Origin: Monodelphis domestica
Lineage: Eukaryota > Chordata > Mammalia > Didelphimorphia > Didelphidae
Assembly: GCF_027887165.1 (NCBI RefSeq)
Contig: NC_077227.1
Span: forward strand, 438,951,612 to 439,015,611
DNA: 64,000 nt
Direction: 5' to 3'
Shown here: positions 24,848-36,699 of the stretch, in pieces
How the letters are laid out: every line of letters begins with the position of its first letter
Position numbering within the stretch: the stretch's first letter is position 1
Position numbers and translations under genes: made by a program
The notes under the pieces: generated by a model
The model's input: the letters and a program-made list of their open reading frames with translations, nothing else
What the model was told of the DNA's origin: nothing
Database searches by the model: none

Positions 24848-27800
24848 GAGAGTGTAACAAGCTGTATAGAGAGAGTAATGGAAATCTTGCCCTCGTCTTA
24901 GGGCTGCAAGTTCGGAGACTTTGGGTGAAATGTTGTGTCATCCTTGTTAGACAAGATTACTCATTTTTTGACTGTTGGGAGAGTGAATTTCCTTGGTACA
25001 GGGCATCAATCTGCATCTTCCTCAGCTCATCTATGAACCATGAAGATGCATCCTGAGCTTTGATGGAATGAATGTCTCATGTGACAAAGTAGTAGAAATA
25101 AACCGGTGGCCCTACAGATGGACAATTGTTGAGAGACCTGAGCTTTTAAACTGAGGAAAAAGGTTGGAGGTTAAAGAAATTTTTAACATAAGCCTCACTA
25201 TCAATTAATGGAGAATTTTACAAGGTGTATAGGGAGATTATTAGAAATATTGCCCCCATCTCAGGGCTGCAAGGTGGGAGACTTCACTTGAAATGTGGTG
25301 TCATCCCTGTTAGACAGGGTTCCTTATTTGTTGACTGTTGGAACAGTGAAATTCCTTTGCTAGAATGCTTCCACATTACATGTAAGAGAGATGTGGAAAC
25401 ATTCTGTATTGAGGTGGAATGGAAGTCTCATGTGACAAGGAGTGGAAACAAACTGGTGGCCCATTTGGAAGAGAATTATCGACAAACCTGAGCTTTTCAC
25501 CTGAGGTTTTAGGGTTTGAATCCAGAAGAAAGAATTAAAAGAAGTCTCACTGTCAATGAATGGAGAGTCTATTAAATTGTATAAAAAGAAAATGAGAAAT
25601 ATTGCCCTTACCCTGGGGCTGCAAGTTGGGAGACTTCAGGTGAAATGTGGTCATCCTTTTTAGACAAAGTTCCTCATTTGTTGACTGTTGGGAGAGTGAA
25701 TTTCCTTTGCTACAGGGCTTCAATCAACATCTTCCACAGCTCATCTAAGAACCATGAAGGGGCATCCTGAGTTTTGATGGAATGAAAGTCTCATGTGACA
25801 AAGGAGTGTAAACTAATCTGTGGCCCTAGAGAAGGAGAATTGTTGACAAACCTGATCTTTTTATATGAGTGTTAACGTTTGGAGGCTAGAAGAAAATTTT
25901 AACGGAAGTCTCACTGGCCATGAATGGAGAGTCTTACATTTTGTATAGAGAGATTATTAGAAATATTGCCCCCTTCTCAGGGCTGGAAGTTTGGAGACTT
26001 CAGGTGAAATATGGTCTCATCCCTGTTACACAGGGTTCCTTATTTGTTGACAATTGGGAATGTGAAATTCTTTTTCTACAGGGCTTCAACCAGAATCTCC
26101 CACAGTCCATGAAGAGCTGTGTGTAAGCATTCTGTGTTATGGTGGAATGGATGCCTCATGTGACAAAGGAGTGGAACCAAACCAGTGGCCCTACGGGAGG
26201 AGAATGGTTGACAAACCTGATCTTGCTATCTGAGGATTTATCTTTGGAAGACTGAAGAACGAATTAAAAGAAGTCTCGCTGTCAATTAATGGAGTGCCTA
26301 ATAAGTTGTATAGAATGAACATTAGAAATATTGCCCCCACCTCTGGGCTGCAAGGTGGCTGACTTTCAATGAAATATGGTGTTCTCCCTATTAGACAGTG
26401 TTCCTTATATGTTTACTATTGGGAGAGTGAAATTCCTTTGCTCTAGGGTTTCCATCGAAGGTCCCACCATCCATGAAAGAAGTGTGTGGAAGCACCAAGT
26501 TATGGTGGAATGGAAGTCTTATGTGACAAATGAGTGGAAAGTACAGGTGGATCTAGGGGAAGAGAATGGTTGACAACCATATCTTTTCACCTGAGGATTT
26601 ATCTTTGGAAGACAAAAGAATGAATTAAAGAAGTCTTGCTTTCAATGAATGGACCGTTTATGTTGTAAAGAAAGAATATTAGGAATATTGCCCACACCTC
26701 TGGGCTACTAGGTGGGAGATTTCGGGTGTAATATGGTGTAATCCCTGTTAGATAAGTTTCCATATTTGTTGTGTGTTGGGAGAGTGAAATTCCTTTGCTA
26801 TATGTATTCAATCAGAATCTTCCAAATTCCATGAAAGAACTGTGTGGAAGCATCCTGAGGTATGATAGAATGGAAGCTTCACGTGACAAGGGTTTGGAAA
26901 TACTCCGGTGACCCTATGGCAGGAGAATTACTGAAATACCTAAGATATTCAATTGAGGATTTCGTGTTGGAGGCCAGAGGAAATCATTAAAGGAAGCTTT
27001 TCTGTCAATGAGTGTGTAAATCAATAAGTTGTAGATAAAGAATATCAGAAATAGTGCCCCTATACCTGGGCTACAATTTAGGAAATTTTGAGTTCAGGGT
27101 TTGTTAATCCTGCCTGGCCAGATTCCCTATTTAATGATTGTTTATAGGGTGAATTTCCTTTGCTATAGGGCTTGAAGTTGCATCTTCTTGTCATGGAACA
27201 ATCATGTTCATGTCTCTTGGTTAATGGTGAAATCGAAGCTTCATGTGACAAAGGAGTGAATAGAAACTGGTCCCCCTAGGGGCCTGGAATAGCTGAGAAA
27301 CCTGTGTCATTGAATGATGGTGAATGTTTTGATGGTACAGGAATGAAATGAAGAATTCTTTGTTGTTAATGAATTCAGCAACTGTTGAAGTTTCCTGTAA
27401 TGATATCAGCAATGTTTCCTGAATCCCTGCACTTTCATTTGTGAAACAATGTGTCAGAATGTCAAAGCAAACCAGTTGTCCTACCCAGGATAAACTTTTG
27501 GAAAACCACTGGGTTTTTTCTGATTATTAAGTGTTGGTGGCAGAGCAAAGCAAAAGAGAAAGCCTCAATATCAATTAATTAAGAGGCTAGCAACATTGGT
27601 ATTATGGAAATCAGAAATGTTGCCCCCATATTTTGATGCAAGGTGGACATCTAATGGTGCAATATGGGTTCTCACCTTTCAGACCGGATTACCTTTTTTC
27701 TTGCTCTTAGGGGAATGAATTTCCTTTTCCCAAGGTCTTGTTTAAGGAGCAACTGACATGTGGGTCGACACTTAAGTGGATGTCTCTTGGATTCCATCAG

Positions 27801-28400
27801 AATTGAAGAACTGTGTCTCAAAGAAGAGGAATTAAACTGATTCTCCTATGGGTAGAGAATAATTGAGTAACCTTTGCAATTTGCATGATGTTTTGGTGTG
27901 GGAAGCTAAACAAGAGTGAAATGCTGCTAAGGCCATTGTCATTGAATTTAGATTGTAGTAAGTCTGACAAAAAGGATATTAGAAATGATGATCCAAACTT
28001 TACTGACAGTCGTGGGTTGGAGGTCAAAGAAGAGAGAAAGGAAGCCTCTGTATCAGTGAATTCAAATCCAACAAGGATAGAAGAATAAAAGTTATAAAGA
28101 ATGTCCCCACCCCTTAGTTGCTACTTCAGGGACTATGGGTGCAATGTGATGCCTACTCTGTCAGACAGGATCCCTTTTGATTGACTACTGGGAAAGTGAA
28201 TTTCCTTTGCTAGAGTGCTTGGTCATGGAGCATTCAACCTGGCAGAACACATTCATGTAGACTGCTCCTAGGTTAGGTTAAAATGGAAACCATATGTCAC
28301 AAAGTAAGCGAAACAGACTGGTGGTCCTATGTTTGAACAATGCCTGAAAACTTCATTTTCCCACCACTGATCTTCCTTGAAAAATGAAAGAAGTCTGTTT
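24848..28400 (+). repeat. Diverged edge of the satellite array, about 11 units
   Basis: The same unit continues with rising substitution and indel load. Approximate starts: 24848, 25211, 25563, 25927, 26292, 26652, 27011, 27370 (truncated, about 213 bp), 27583, 27945 (truncated, about 115 bp) and 28060. Landmarks persist: TTGTTGACTGTTGGGAGAG (25679 on), GTGAATTTCCTTTGCTA (27151, 28196), ATTAGAAATATTGCCCCC (25240). Higher-order subtypes can no longer be assigned with confidence after 26.3 kb. Confidence 0.9.
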
Positions 28401-28559
28401 TAATTGAGACCTATTTCCTCATTTGTTTTCCTTTTTTTAAATTTCAATTGTGGTTTTAATGTGTTTTCTTTTTTCTGCTTTTGAGTATTGGTCAAATTTC
28501 ACTGGTCTAGAATCCAATAATACCTTTATACTTTGTGATGGGGCACTGTGTAGTACTCT

Positions 28560-29520
28560 TGGTAGTCACTTTCAAGCTGAGTCATGATTCAATATTTGGT
28601 CTTTGTTATAGGAGTAATCCAAGAAGTAAATTTTTGTAAGTAGAGTCCTAATTTCATTCTACTTGATCCTATAGTAAAGATAGCCCTGAGTTGCAAAGCC
28701 TGGGAAAGAAATGTTGACTTTCTTTAAGTGGGAAATGAGAGACCAACCCTTGACCCATTCATTGATGGAAAACATGCAACTTACAAATTGAGTGAGAAGA
28801 CCTGCCCTCTGACTATATATCCCAACCCTGCTTGGTCTCAGGGAGCATGTTGGTAGTGGTGTTTCCACACCTCTGTGCTTATGGGTTGGCAACTATGTAT
28901 GCAATGTGGTGCCCCTGCTAGTAGAGAGAGGCACCTTTAATCTACCTTCAATTTTCTTTGCTAAGTGGCCAAGGCAAGGAGCAAGAGAGAGGGTACAATG
29001 CCATGATCATTGTGCATTCATCCTGATAGAATCCAAGGTCTCCCTTAAAAAGTACTTGTATAAGAAAATGAGATTTTTTTCTGGCATTTAAAATGTTTAA
29101 CAAACCATGGTCTGTGCAATGTACTGAGTCTCTATGTTATTGAGTATTTTGCATTTCATTTATTCATGTTTGATCTGTGGATCTGTTTTTCCTCTTTTGT
29201 GTGTGTTTGTGTATCTTTTTGTGCATGTAAGTATATTATGGAGGAAGAAACAGGGAAAATGAAATTGATGTTTTTGGACTTAAATTGTGTGAAACATAAG
29301 GATAGAAGAATGGTTAGAAAGAAACATGCCACAACCATAGGGTTTTGTGGTGGGGGACTCTAGGTATAATGTAGTGCCTACTCTGTCAGACAGGGCTTCC
29401 TTTTGGTTGACTGTTGGGCAACTGAATTTTATTTTTTACTACAGGACTAGATTAAGGATCATCTCAAATGAAGTCAGACACCCATGTGTCTGACTTCTTG
29501 ATGACTCCTTGATCATGGTG
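28560..29520 (+). repeat. Fossil duplication, left copy
   Basis: Pairs with about 30125-31060. Shared marks: AAGCTGAGTCATGATTCAAT (28574), CCTGCTTGGTCTCAG (28828), AGGCAAGGAGCAAG (28972), GTGT-rich stretch then GGAAGAAACAG (29244) and GATAGAAGAATGG (29301). The offset is 1537-1560 bp. Confidence 0.75.
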
Positions 29521-30124
29521 GAATGGAAGCACCGTGTAACAAAGAAGTGGAAATGAATTGGTTGATCTATGGATGGAGAATGGCTGAGAGACTTTTGTTT
29601 CTTCACTGAGAATTATGTGATGGGGGCAAAAGAGCAGGAGTATGGGTCTGCATGAGTCATTAGAGTGATCAGTAGTGTAGAGAGATTACCAGCTAGTATA
29701 TCTGCTGCCTATGTCTGGTGAGAAAGATAAGCAACTCTAAATGCAATAGGACTCCTATTTTAGCAGGTGGGGTTAATTTTAGGTGGATTGTGGTTCCACT
29801 GAGTTTTCTTTTCTCTAAGATTTGGGCAGGAGGCACAGGGTCTGAACCCACTGCTCTTTTGCATTTGTTCTCAGTAGAATGGATACCTTGAATACCAAAT
29901 AACTGTTTAGAAACCAGGGCACTGCCCCTGGAGAATGGATGACTAACCTAGAAACATACACTGCTGAAATCCTGACCACTGAAGAACGGAGACAGGAGTG
30001 CTGTCTTCTGAGTGGATATCATGACTCTCCTTGGGCTCAGAGAGCATTTGATGTTGTTGGGCTTACTCTGTGCTCAGAAGTGGGGCACTCTGGGTGAAAT
30101 ATGGTACCTCCCCTGGTAGACAGG

Positions 30125-30732
30125 GTCACCATGTAGCTGAGTCATGATTCAATGTATGGTCTTTGCTGCAGGACCAATGCAAGGAGGAACTTACATGGAG
30201 GTGGAGTTCTATTTTCATTCTACCCAGATCCTGCTGTAAACATAGCCCTCAGTAGCAAAGATTGGGAAAGAAATGGGGACCTCTTTCAAATGGCAAATGG
30301 CAGATCAACCCTTGACTGTCCACTCATGAAAGCCATGAAACTGAGAATTGGAGTGAGTGGACCTATACTTTGCTGGATATCATGATCCTGCTTGGTCTCA
30401 GAGAGCAGGTTATCAGGTGGGTTTCCACATCTCTGTTTTTAGAGGTGAGCAACCATAGGTGCAGTGCTGTGCCTCCCCTGGTAGACAGAGGACTCTTTGA
30501 GCTGCCTCTAGTTTTCTTTGCTAGGTAGCCAAGGCAAGGAGCAAGGCAAATGGGGGTATAAAGCCATGCTCATTCCATCTTTATCCTGGCAGAATGGAAG
30601 ACCTCCCTGGCAAAAAAAAATGGTGTTTTTATGAAACTGGAATGTCTGATAAACTATGGTCTGTGTACTGGACTGATGGGTATATAGCTATGTGGCTGTG
30701 CATTTTGCAGTTCATTTTTATGTGCATGCCTG

Positions 30733-30774
<42 letters not shown>

Positions 30775-31060
30775 AGAAGAAGGAAACAGAAAAGACAAAA
30801 GTGTTGTTTTTGGACTTAAAATAAATGAACAGAAAGGATAGAAGAATGGTAAGAAAGAACCATGTCACCACTAGATGACTTTGAGGTGGGCGAGTTACGT
30901 ATGTATTATGATGGGTACCCTATCAGATAGGGTTTCCTTTTGGCTGATTGTTGGGAAAGTGAATTTTCTTCACTACAGAGCTAGGTCAAGGAATACATAG
31001 GGACAGATTCCTCCTTGATCCAGATGAAATTGAAGCACTCTTTTATAAAGAAATGGAAAT
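30125..31060 (+). repeat. Fossil duplication, right copy
   Basis: Diverged copy of about 28560-29520, with TAGCTGAGTCATGATTCAAT (30134), CCTGCTTGGTCTCAG (30388), AGGCAAGGAGCAAG (30532) and GATAGAAGAATGG (30837). The offset corresponds to about four satellite units, so this may be an ancient HOR. Confidence 0.75.
30735..30771 (+). repeat. (TG)n microsatellite
   Basis: About 18 TG units. The paralogous site near 29200 has only an imperfect GTGTGTGTTTGTGTATC, so the pure run expanded after the duplication. Confidence 0.95.
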
Positions 31061-32589
31061 ATGTTGGCAGATTTAGGAGTACTGACTGAGAAATTTTGAT
31101 CTTTACACTGAAGATTATTTCTTTGTTGTAATAGAATAAGAAGAGGAGGTCTTTACTTGAGTTATAGAACCAACACTAGGAAAATTAAGCTGTTCATAAT
31201 ATTGCTGTCCTGTTCTTACTGGAGCTATTGGGAACGTCAGGTGCAATTTGGTGCCTGCCATAGTAGACAGTGTTTCTTTTCACCTGATTATTTTTTCAGG
31301 TTTTTTCCCATGAGAAATAACTCAAGGAATGTTACAAAAAAAAAAGACCTCTTTTTTCATTTTCCTTGGGCTTGAGTTAATAGTATGCCCTCAAGTAACA
31401 AAATACCAAGTTCTACATAGTGACTCTACTTTTTTTGTTTGATAAATAAGAACAAATAGTTCCTAGGTTTTCTTCTGTTTATAGTTTCCAATTTGGATGC
31501 TTTTAAATAAAATTATTAATCAATTTTCCTTCTATTCCAAAGACCTATAGGAGTAAGAATTCAAATAATACTTTTTTTCTCCGAAACATGGCCACTTTTT
31601 CCTGAGCTATTGATTAATTCCTCCCCTATTCTTCTAACCATGTTCTAGGTATCATTTACATAGTTGTAGACAACCATGCTCATTTTACTTTTTTTATTTC
31701 AAAATTAATATACTTTCTAGCCACAATGTGAAATGAAACTGAAGGCTCTACAACTGAACAATTCTGGACAGTCAGTTGTTATTGTCTCTATTCTTATGGC
31801 TTCTGCTAATCAATAAAGAAGAAAAAAGCAAACTGTTGTCTAAATAATATTCTAATTCCCAGTATATTGACCTATTTATTTGTATGTCAGTGAACATGTA
31901 AAAGGTAACAAAGGAACCCTCTTCTAGTTTTACATTTTGATGCCTTTTCATTCATGGGGTTCTCATTAACTTTGATTTTTGCTCAGGTCTCCAGTTGCTT
32001 CTTTGTTTTACTACAAGGCAAGTTAATGGTGGAACTTACATAAGAGAGGTCAATCATACTCCTCCTACCTGAATCAAGACTAGAAATAGAAATAGAAATC
32101 ACCCAGTAACCTTTCAGATGAGAATGACTGACAAATTTCTGACCAGATACTGACTATAATCTTGTAAAGGAAAAAAGAATGAAGAAGAATTTGTTGTCTG
32201 TGTATTTCCAAAGAACAATCTAGATTTCAAAGAGTAAACAAAGAAACATGACACCTTTCTCCCTATGTGTTGAGACTCTGGTGGATTTTTCTAAAACTTC
32301 GTCAGTTCAATGAATGCAATAAGCAAGTGAAGGAAAAGAACATTTTGATGAAGCCTTTCTTTTTGATAGTAACTCAATACTATTTTATAAGAATATGTGA
32401 ATGTCAGGAATTTTGAGAATTCCTAGAAGATTTTTAGTAAACTTATATAAAGAAAATAGGTCTGAAATAAAAATATTTTCACTGTTTATAGTAATATATA
32501 AGTAAAAAGAATCTAAACTGAACAATTTTCAAGACCAATCCCCCCTCCCCCCAAGAGTAGATATTGACCCATGTCTCTCTCTATTGATC

Positions 32590-33060
32590 TTAGAGTTTGG
32601 GCTCTACAGTTTCACTCTTTTTACATTCGTTGCCTGACAGGGTCACCCTTTGGGTTGTTATTGCTTGTGTTTTTCTTTGCTACAAGGCATGTTCAAGGTG
32701 GATTTCCAGTGGGGACGACCATACCTGCTCTTTCTACCTTTTTATAGGTGCTGTCAATATACTTTGTAGTAAAGAATTGGAAACAACCCGGGTGCCTTCC
32801 CCTAGAGGAATGGGTGAGTAAATCATGTCCTCACGTACGAACGTAACATATTATTGTACAATAATAAAAGGAGAAATATTAGGAAATGAAGAAATATTTA
32901 AAGACTTCTTTGATCTTATGAATAAAGTAAGCTCAATTAGGAGCACAATATATACAATGACTACTATAATCTAAATGGAAAACAAAAACCAAACACTAAA
33001 AAGAAGCTAACCTCTGGCTAATTATAATGACCAGTCTTGGTTGTAGAGAGCACTTAATGC
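32590..33060 (+). mobile_element. Fossil unit with retroelement-like second half
   Basis: The first part carries satellite landmarks (CTGACAGGGTCACC, TTCTTTGCTACAAGGC). The second part, from about 32755, reads AAAGAATTGGAAACAACCCG, GAATGGGTGAGTAAATCATG, ATTATTGTACAATAATAAAA, GAGCACAATATATACAATGA and ACTACTATAATCTAAATGGA. That order is typical of an abundant marsupial interspersed retroelement as I remember it; the family name is not certain. Confidence 0.55.
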
Positions 33061-33099
33061 ATTGTGCCTCCCCTCCTTGAGAAGAGAGGTTTGGATCTA

Positions 33100-33480
33100 T
33101 AGCTACACAGTGTTGCTTACACTGTCAGCCAGGATGACCTTGGAGTTGCTAATGCCTAACTGTTTTCCCCTGCTACAAGGCAAATTCAGTGTGGAATTGA
33201 AATGGTTCTGATCATACCTGTTATACCTAATGACATGAACTATATATTTTTGACCAAAAAAAAAAAAAGGAAAATAAACCAAGTGCTCTTCAATCAGGGA
33301 ATGACTGAATAAATTGTTTTCCAGTACCCATGTAATGGAGTATTATTATGTCATAAAAAAGAAAAAATTTGAGAAATTCAGAAAAATACGGGAAGATCTA
33401 TATAAACTGATATAATCAAGTAAGTATATTCAAGAGAAGAGTATATAGATATATAGATATATACAATAAATGAAAATAAT
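33100..33480 (+). mobile_element. Second retroelement-like fossil unit
   Basis: A satellite-like start (CTGTCAGCCAGGATGACC, CCCTGCTACAAGGC) is followed by GAATGACTGAATAAATTG, ATGGAGTATTATTATGTCAT, AAATTCAGAAAAATACGGGA and TATAAACTGATATAATCAAG. This is the same order as the previous unit, plus a short GATATATA run near 33446. Confidence 0.5.
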
Positions 33481-33759
33481 GAAAAAAGGAACCCAAATTC
33501 TTGTTGGTTCCAAGGACCAGATAATGAAATATGCCTTCTTCCCTTGACTGAGAGTTGGGCAACTATGGGTATAACCTATTGTATTTCCTGTCTGAGTTAC
33601 TAAATTAGTGACTATTGCTTGTTTTTCTTTATTACAATGAATTATTTAATGCTGAAATAGAACAAGATTGACTGTTCCTGCTTCTTTTACCTTGATGTAG
33701 GTGTTGTGACTATTCCTAATGTGATAGCTGTGAATTTGATGCATTCCCTGGATGAAAGA

Positions 33760-34695
33760 AACTATGAAAATAAGTTGCAATACTATTGGTGCATGCAACA
33801 AAACCCATATATAATGCTGGTGTAGTAAATGATGGATAGGCTATAACCAGCACTATAATGGGGGAAAGGCACCAAGCTATTATGTAAGTTCTGTACTAAT
33901 CATATTCTACCAGATTTTTGCCTACAGCCAGTGTCAGGAGACATGGTTTGGCTTGCAATTTTTGAAATAATTAACTCTTCCATAATGGGATCTGTCCTTA
34001 TTGTGGTTATAAGATTGCTTTTCAGGGTCAGGAGAAGGCCCTTTTCTAGGTAGGAGAATTTCTTGCTCCTCCCTCTTCTTCTTTGCTAATCATACCCCCA
34101 GACCAAGAAATCTTGCTGCCTTTGCAGCCACCTGGAAAGTCACACATGCCAGTGTCACAATGTTCCCAAAGAGGGGCAAAAATCAAGTCTCTAATTGCAG
34201 AGGCTTGGTTATGGTTGCCTTGGGCCACATTCTAGCCAGTGCTTTCTCAAGCACAGCCAACAAACAAATTGGAAAGTCCTTCCAAAAAGGAGCTCAATCG
34301 GGGGAGTGAGCAAAGAGGAGGAGGGAAGGGGGAGAAAGTAAGATCTCCAGCTGTCAGCTCTCAGACTGCAACAAGCGTGGTGCTGTTGGAGAAATTTTTT
34401 TGTCCCCCTTCAAAATGATCCCCTTCCCTCATGCTAGGGTCCAAGAGAAGCCTTTGGCCAATGGACTTTCCTTTTTATGATGGCCCAGCTCTGTCCTTCA
34501 CAACTCTTGAATGCTGTGACAATTACAAGATTCTCTATAACATCTCCCTTATAAACTCTGTGACTCTCAGGACAGTGTCCTATGCAGAACCATAGCTCTA
34601 CTGGCTGAGGAGCATCTTACAGATCTCCCCACAGCAACTCTCTAAAGACCCACTTCTAAGTTGTAGAGGGGTCGCAACATTTATAGGGAGTACCC
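33760..34695. other. Unassigned stretch after the array
   Basis: Satellite landmarks end at about 33760. I see no confident repeat or gene. 34290-34350 is purine-rich (GGAGGAGGGAAGGGGGAG). Open frames here are short and lack supporting signals. Confidence 0.5.
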
Positions 34696-34699
34696 ACAA

Positions 34700-35040
34700 T
34701 ATTCTTAAAGTGTTTAAGTAAAGACTCAGAATTGGGAAGGATTTTCAAAGTGAGCTAATCCATCTTCCCACTCTATGACATCATTGTTGGGGGGAAGAGA
34801 AGCTTCTCTGAGCCTCTGTTGGAACTTTACAGTGTCAGGAAGCTCACTCTCTTATAAAGCCCATTGATCTATTGTGGGAAAGCTCTGATTGTTAGGAAAA
34901 TTGCTCCTAGTACTAGGTTACAATTTCCCCACTGTGACTTCCACCCAATGGTACACACTCATTTGGCGTAGTCTTCCCACAACTATTTTCCCTTTGTTGA
35001 ACATGCCTCTCTTGCTACCAAGGAAGGACTGAATCCCAAA
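34700..35040. mobile_element. Old CR1/L3-like LINE fragment
   Basis: Contains GTCAGGAAGCTCACT, AAAGCTCTGATTGTTAGGAA and GTGACTTCCACCCAATGG. This is the word order of a common CR1/L3-type repeat (setting of 'AGCTCTAATTGTTAGGAA ... CTTCCACCCATTG'). Recognition is from memory and the orientation was not resolved. Confidence 0.5.
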
Positions 35041-35189
35041 GGGGAATACAGTTCAGCAATGTTGAAGATTCCAAAGACTGAGATGTTTGTGAGCTTCTCT
35101 AAGGTCCAGAAGGAAACATTTTCCTTTTAGGACTTTAACCAAAGAAATAATAACCCAGCCTAACAAATAATAATAATAATAAGTACCAA

Positions 35190-36100
35190 CCCAAGAGAAC
35201 TGTGTGCCTAGCCCAATGCTAGGTCTCATTTACCCTGGGAGCTACAAAGACATATAAAGCACGTTCCCGGCCCTCAACACAAACTTGAGCTCACCATTAG
35301 GCTAGGGAGCCCAGGCTCACACATAAGTTAAGCTGAGTAACAATACAAGACAACAATAGAAGAACACTCACTGGACAGTATATGATGTGAGTGCCAACTA
35401 AACAATACAGTACAGACAAGTGCTTTTTGAGTTCAGAAGAGGGAGAGGAGACCCCCCCCCCAGATTGTGTGGGTCAGGGAAGGCTTCATGGAGGATGTAG
35501 GGCTTGAGCTAAGCCTTTGAAAGATGACAGGGTTCAAGTCTGATCTCCTCTGTAAAGCTCAGCTCAAGTGACTCTCTTCAGAGGTCTCACTGTGGTGTGG
35601 AGAAGATGACTTGGGATCCTTGAAGTCTGTGCCCCGGGGTGGGGTGGGGGTGAGGGAAATGGGTAGGATAAGTAAATCCCCTTGGCAAGTCTCCAAGGAT
35701 GGGCCGAGGACAGACTGATGTTTGAGGACCAGCCAAGCTAAGTTCAAAAAGCCTCAGGGCCAAGTAGACCTCATGGTGATGGAAGCTTTTGAAAACAGTA
35801 TCTCTCAAAGAACGTCGGTTTAGGCTTAGCCACAGAGAGGGTTTACAACCTGTGTCAGTGGAAGGAGTTCCCACACCAGTAAAATGACAGATCCTTGAAG
35901 CGTTGAATCATTTGAAGGGTGGGAGATAGGGTTGGAAAAGACAATATGGGACTGGAATGTGGCCACCAGCCTAATGAACCTGTATCTGATCCTATTAAGA
36001 ATAGGGACTCGCTGAAAAATCTTTCAATAGGGAAGTGACATAATGAATGAAATCAGTAGTCTAGTGACAACTCTGGCATAATCCCTCCCTCTCCCTGAGC
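35190..36100 (-). mobile_element. Old LINE (L2/L3-like) fragment, interrupted
   Basis: 35190-35290 resembles the reverse complement of an L2/L3 3' end (AACTGTGTGCCTAGCCC, AGCTACAAAGACATATAAAG). 35475-35520 has GGGAAGGCTTCATGGAGGAT. 35990-36080 has AGGGAAGTGACATAATGAAT. These match, in order, segments of a widespread ancient mammalian repeat. Boundaries are approximate; 35530-35890 has no recognised content. Confidence 0.45.
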
Positions 36101-36208
36101 GACCAACTCTTCCAACCAACAGGCTTCACTCAGCCATCCTAAGAGGGAGTTTAGCCTACAGTGTCTGTGGCCCCAGAGCCCCTCCAGGAGCATACCTGGA
36201 GCCACCCA

Positions 36209-36345
36209 GAGCCCATGCTCCGTTAGGCACAATGGTTTCCAGGAGCCAATGCTCCATTAAGCACAATAGTTTCTAGGAGCCAATGCCCCATTAAGTACAA
36301 TGGTTTCCAGGAGCCAATGCTCCATTGAGGAAAATGGTCTTGGGC
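36209..36345 (+). repeat. 34-bp minisatellite, about four copies
   Basis: Units begin at 36211, 36245, 36279 and 36313 with GAGCCAATGCTCCATTAAG-like sequence and AATGGTTTCCAG-like ends. The exact 34-bp spacing and few mismatches indicate a fairly recent small expansion. Confidence 0.9.
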
Positions 36346-36695
36346 CAAAAGAATAGGGTGTGGCTCCCTGGAGAGATCACATTGCTCCATGGTTCTGATT
36401 ATTTTTATCGCCCAGCAGCTGCTTGAGCCCAGAGTAATAGTTTACACCAAAGTGACAAAATGATCTGTTTGTGTCAGTTATTACCTAGGCTGAAGCTGTT
36501 CTTCTTTAGAAATGCCAGGAAATAATCAAATGCTTTCTACCCAGGTACATGCATTATTTGCAAGGATGCTGGGATGCTTACTTCTACAATAAAGCTAATT
36601 AATAGTGAACCAGGAGGTCAGGCCAGTTTGCCCTCAAGGCCTCAGTTTTACCAGCTGCAAATTTACCGAATAGGACCAGAGTATCACTAAGGTCC
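36346..36695. other. Non-repetitive stretch, possible conserved non-coding element
   Basis: No repeat recognised. 36410-36580 has a balanced, non-simple composition with CAGCAGCTGCTTGAG, GTGTCAGTTATTACC and GTACATGCATTATTTGC. Conservation is a guess from appearance and needs a multi-species alignment. Confidence 0.3.
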
Positions 36696-36699
36696 CTTC

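Larger units (their letters stand above)
28400..33760 (+). repeat. Fossil satellite units at the array margin
   Basis: Landmarks of the monomer recur at irregular spacing: TCAGACAGGGCTTCC with GTTGACTGTTGGGC (29387-29420), CCTGGTAGACAGGG (30112), TCAGATAGGG with GATTGTTGGGAAAGTGAA (30923-30964), GTAGACAGTG (31263), CTGACAGGGTCACC (32633), CTGTCAGCCAGG (33121), CTGTCTGAGTTAC (33589), each followed 40-60 bp later by a TTTTCTTTGCTACAAGG-like block. Interleaved AT-rich stretches (28400-28500, 31380-31960, 32160-32560) show no satellite similarity by eye. Confidence 0.7.

Noticed and set aside
30594-30871. Frames with Cys-Val or Thr-His runs
   Set aside because: Artefacts of the (TG)n microsatellite inside a fossil duplication.
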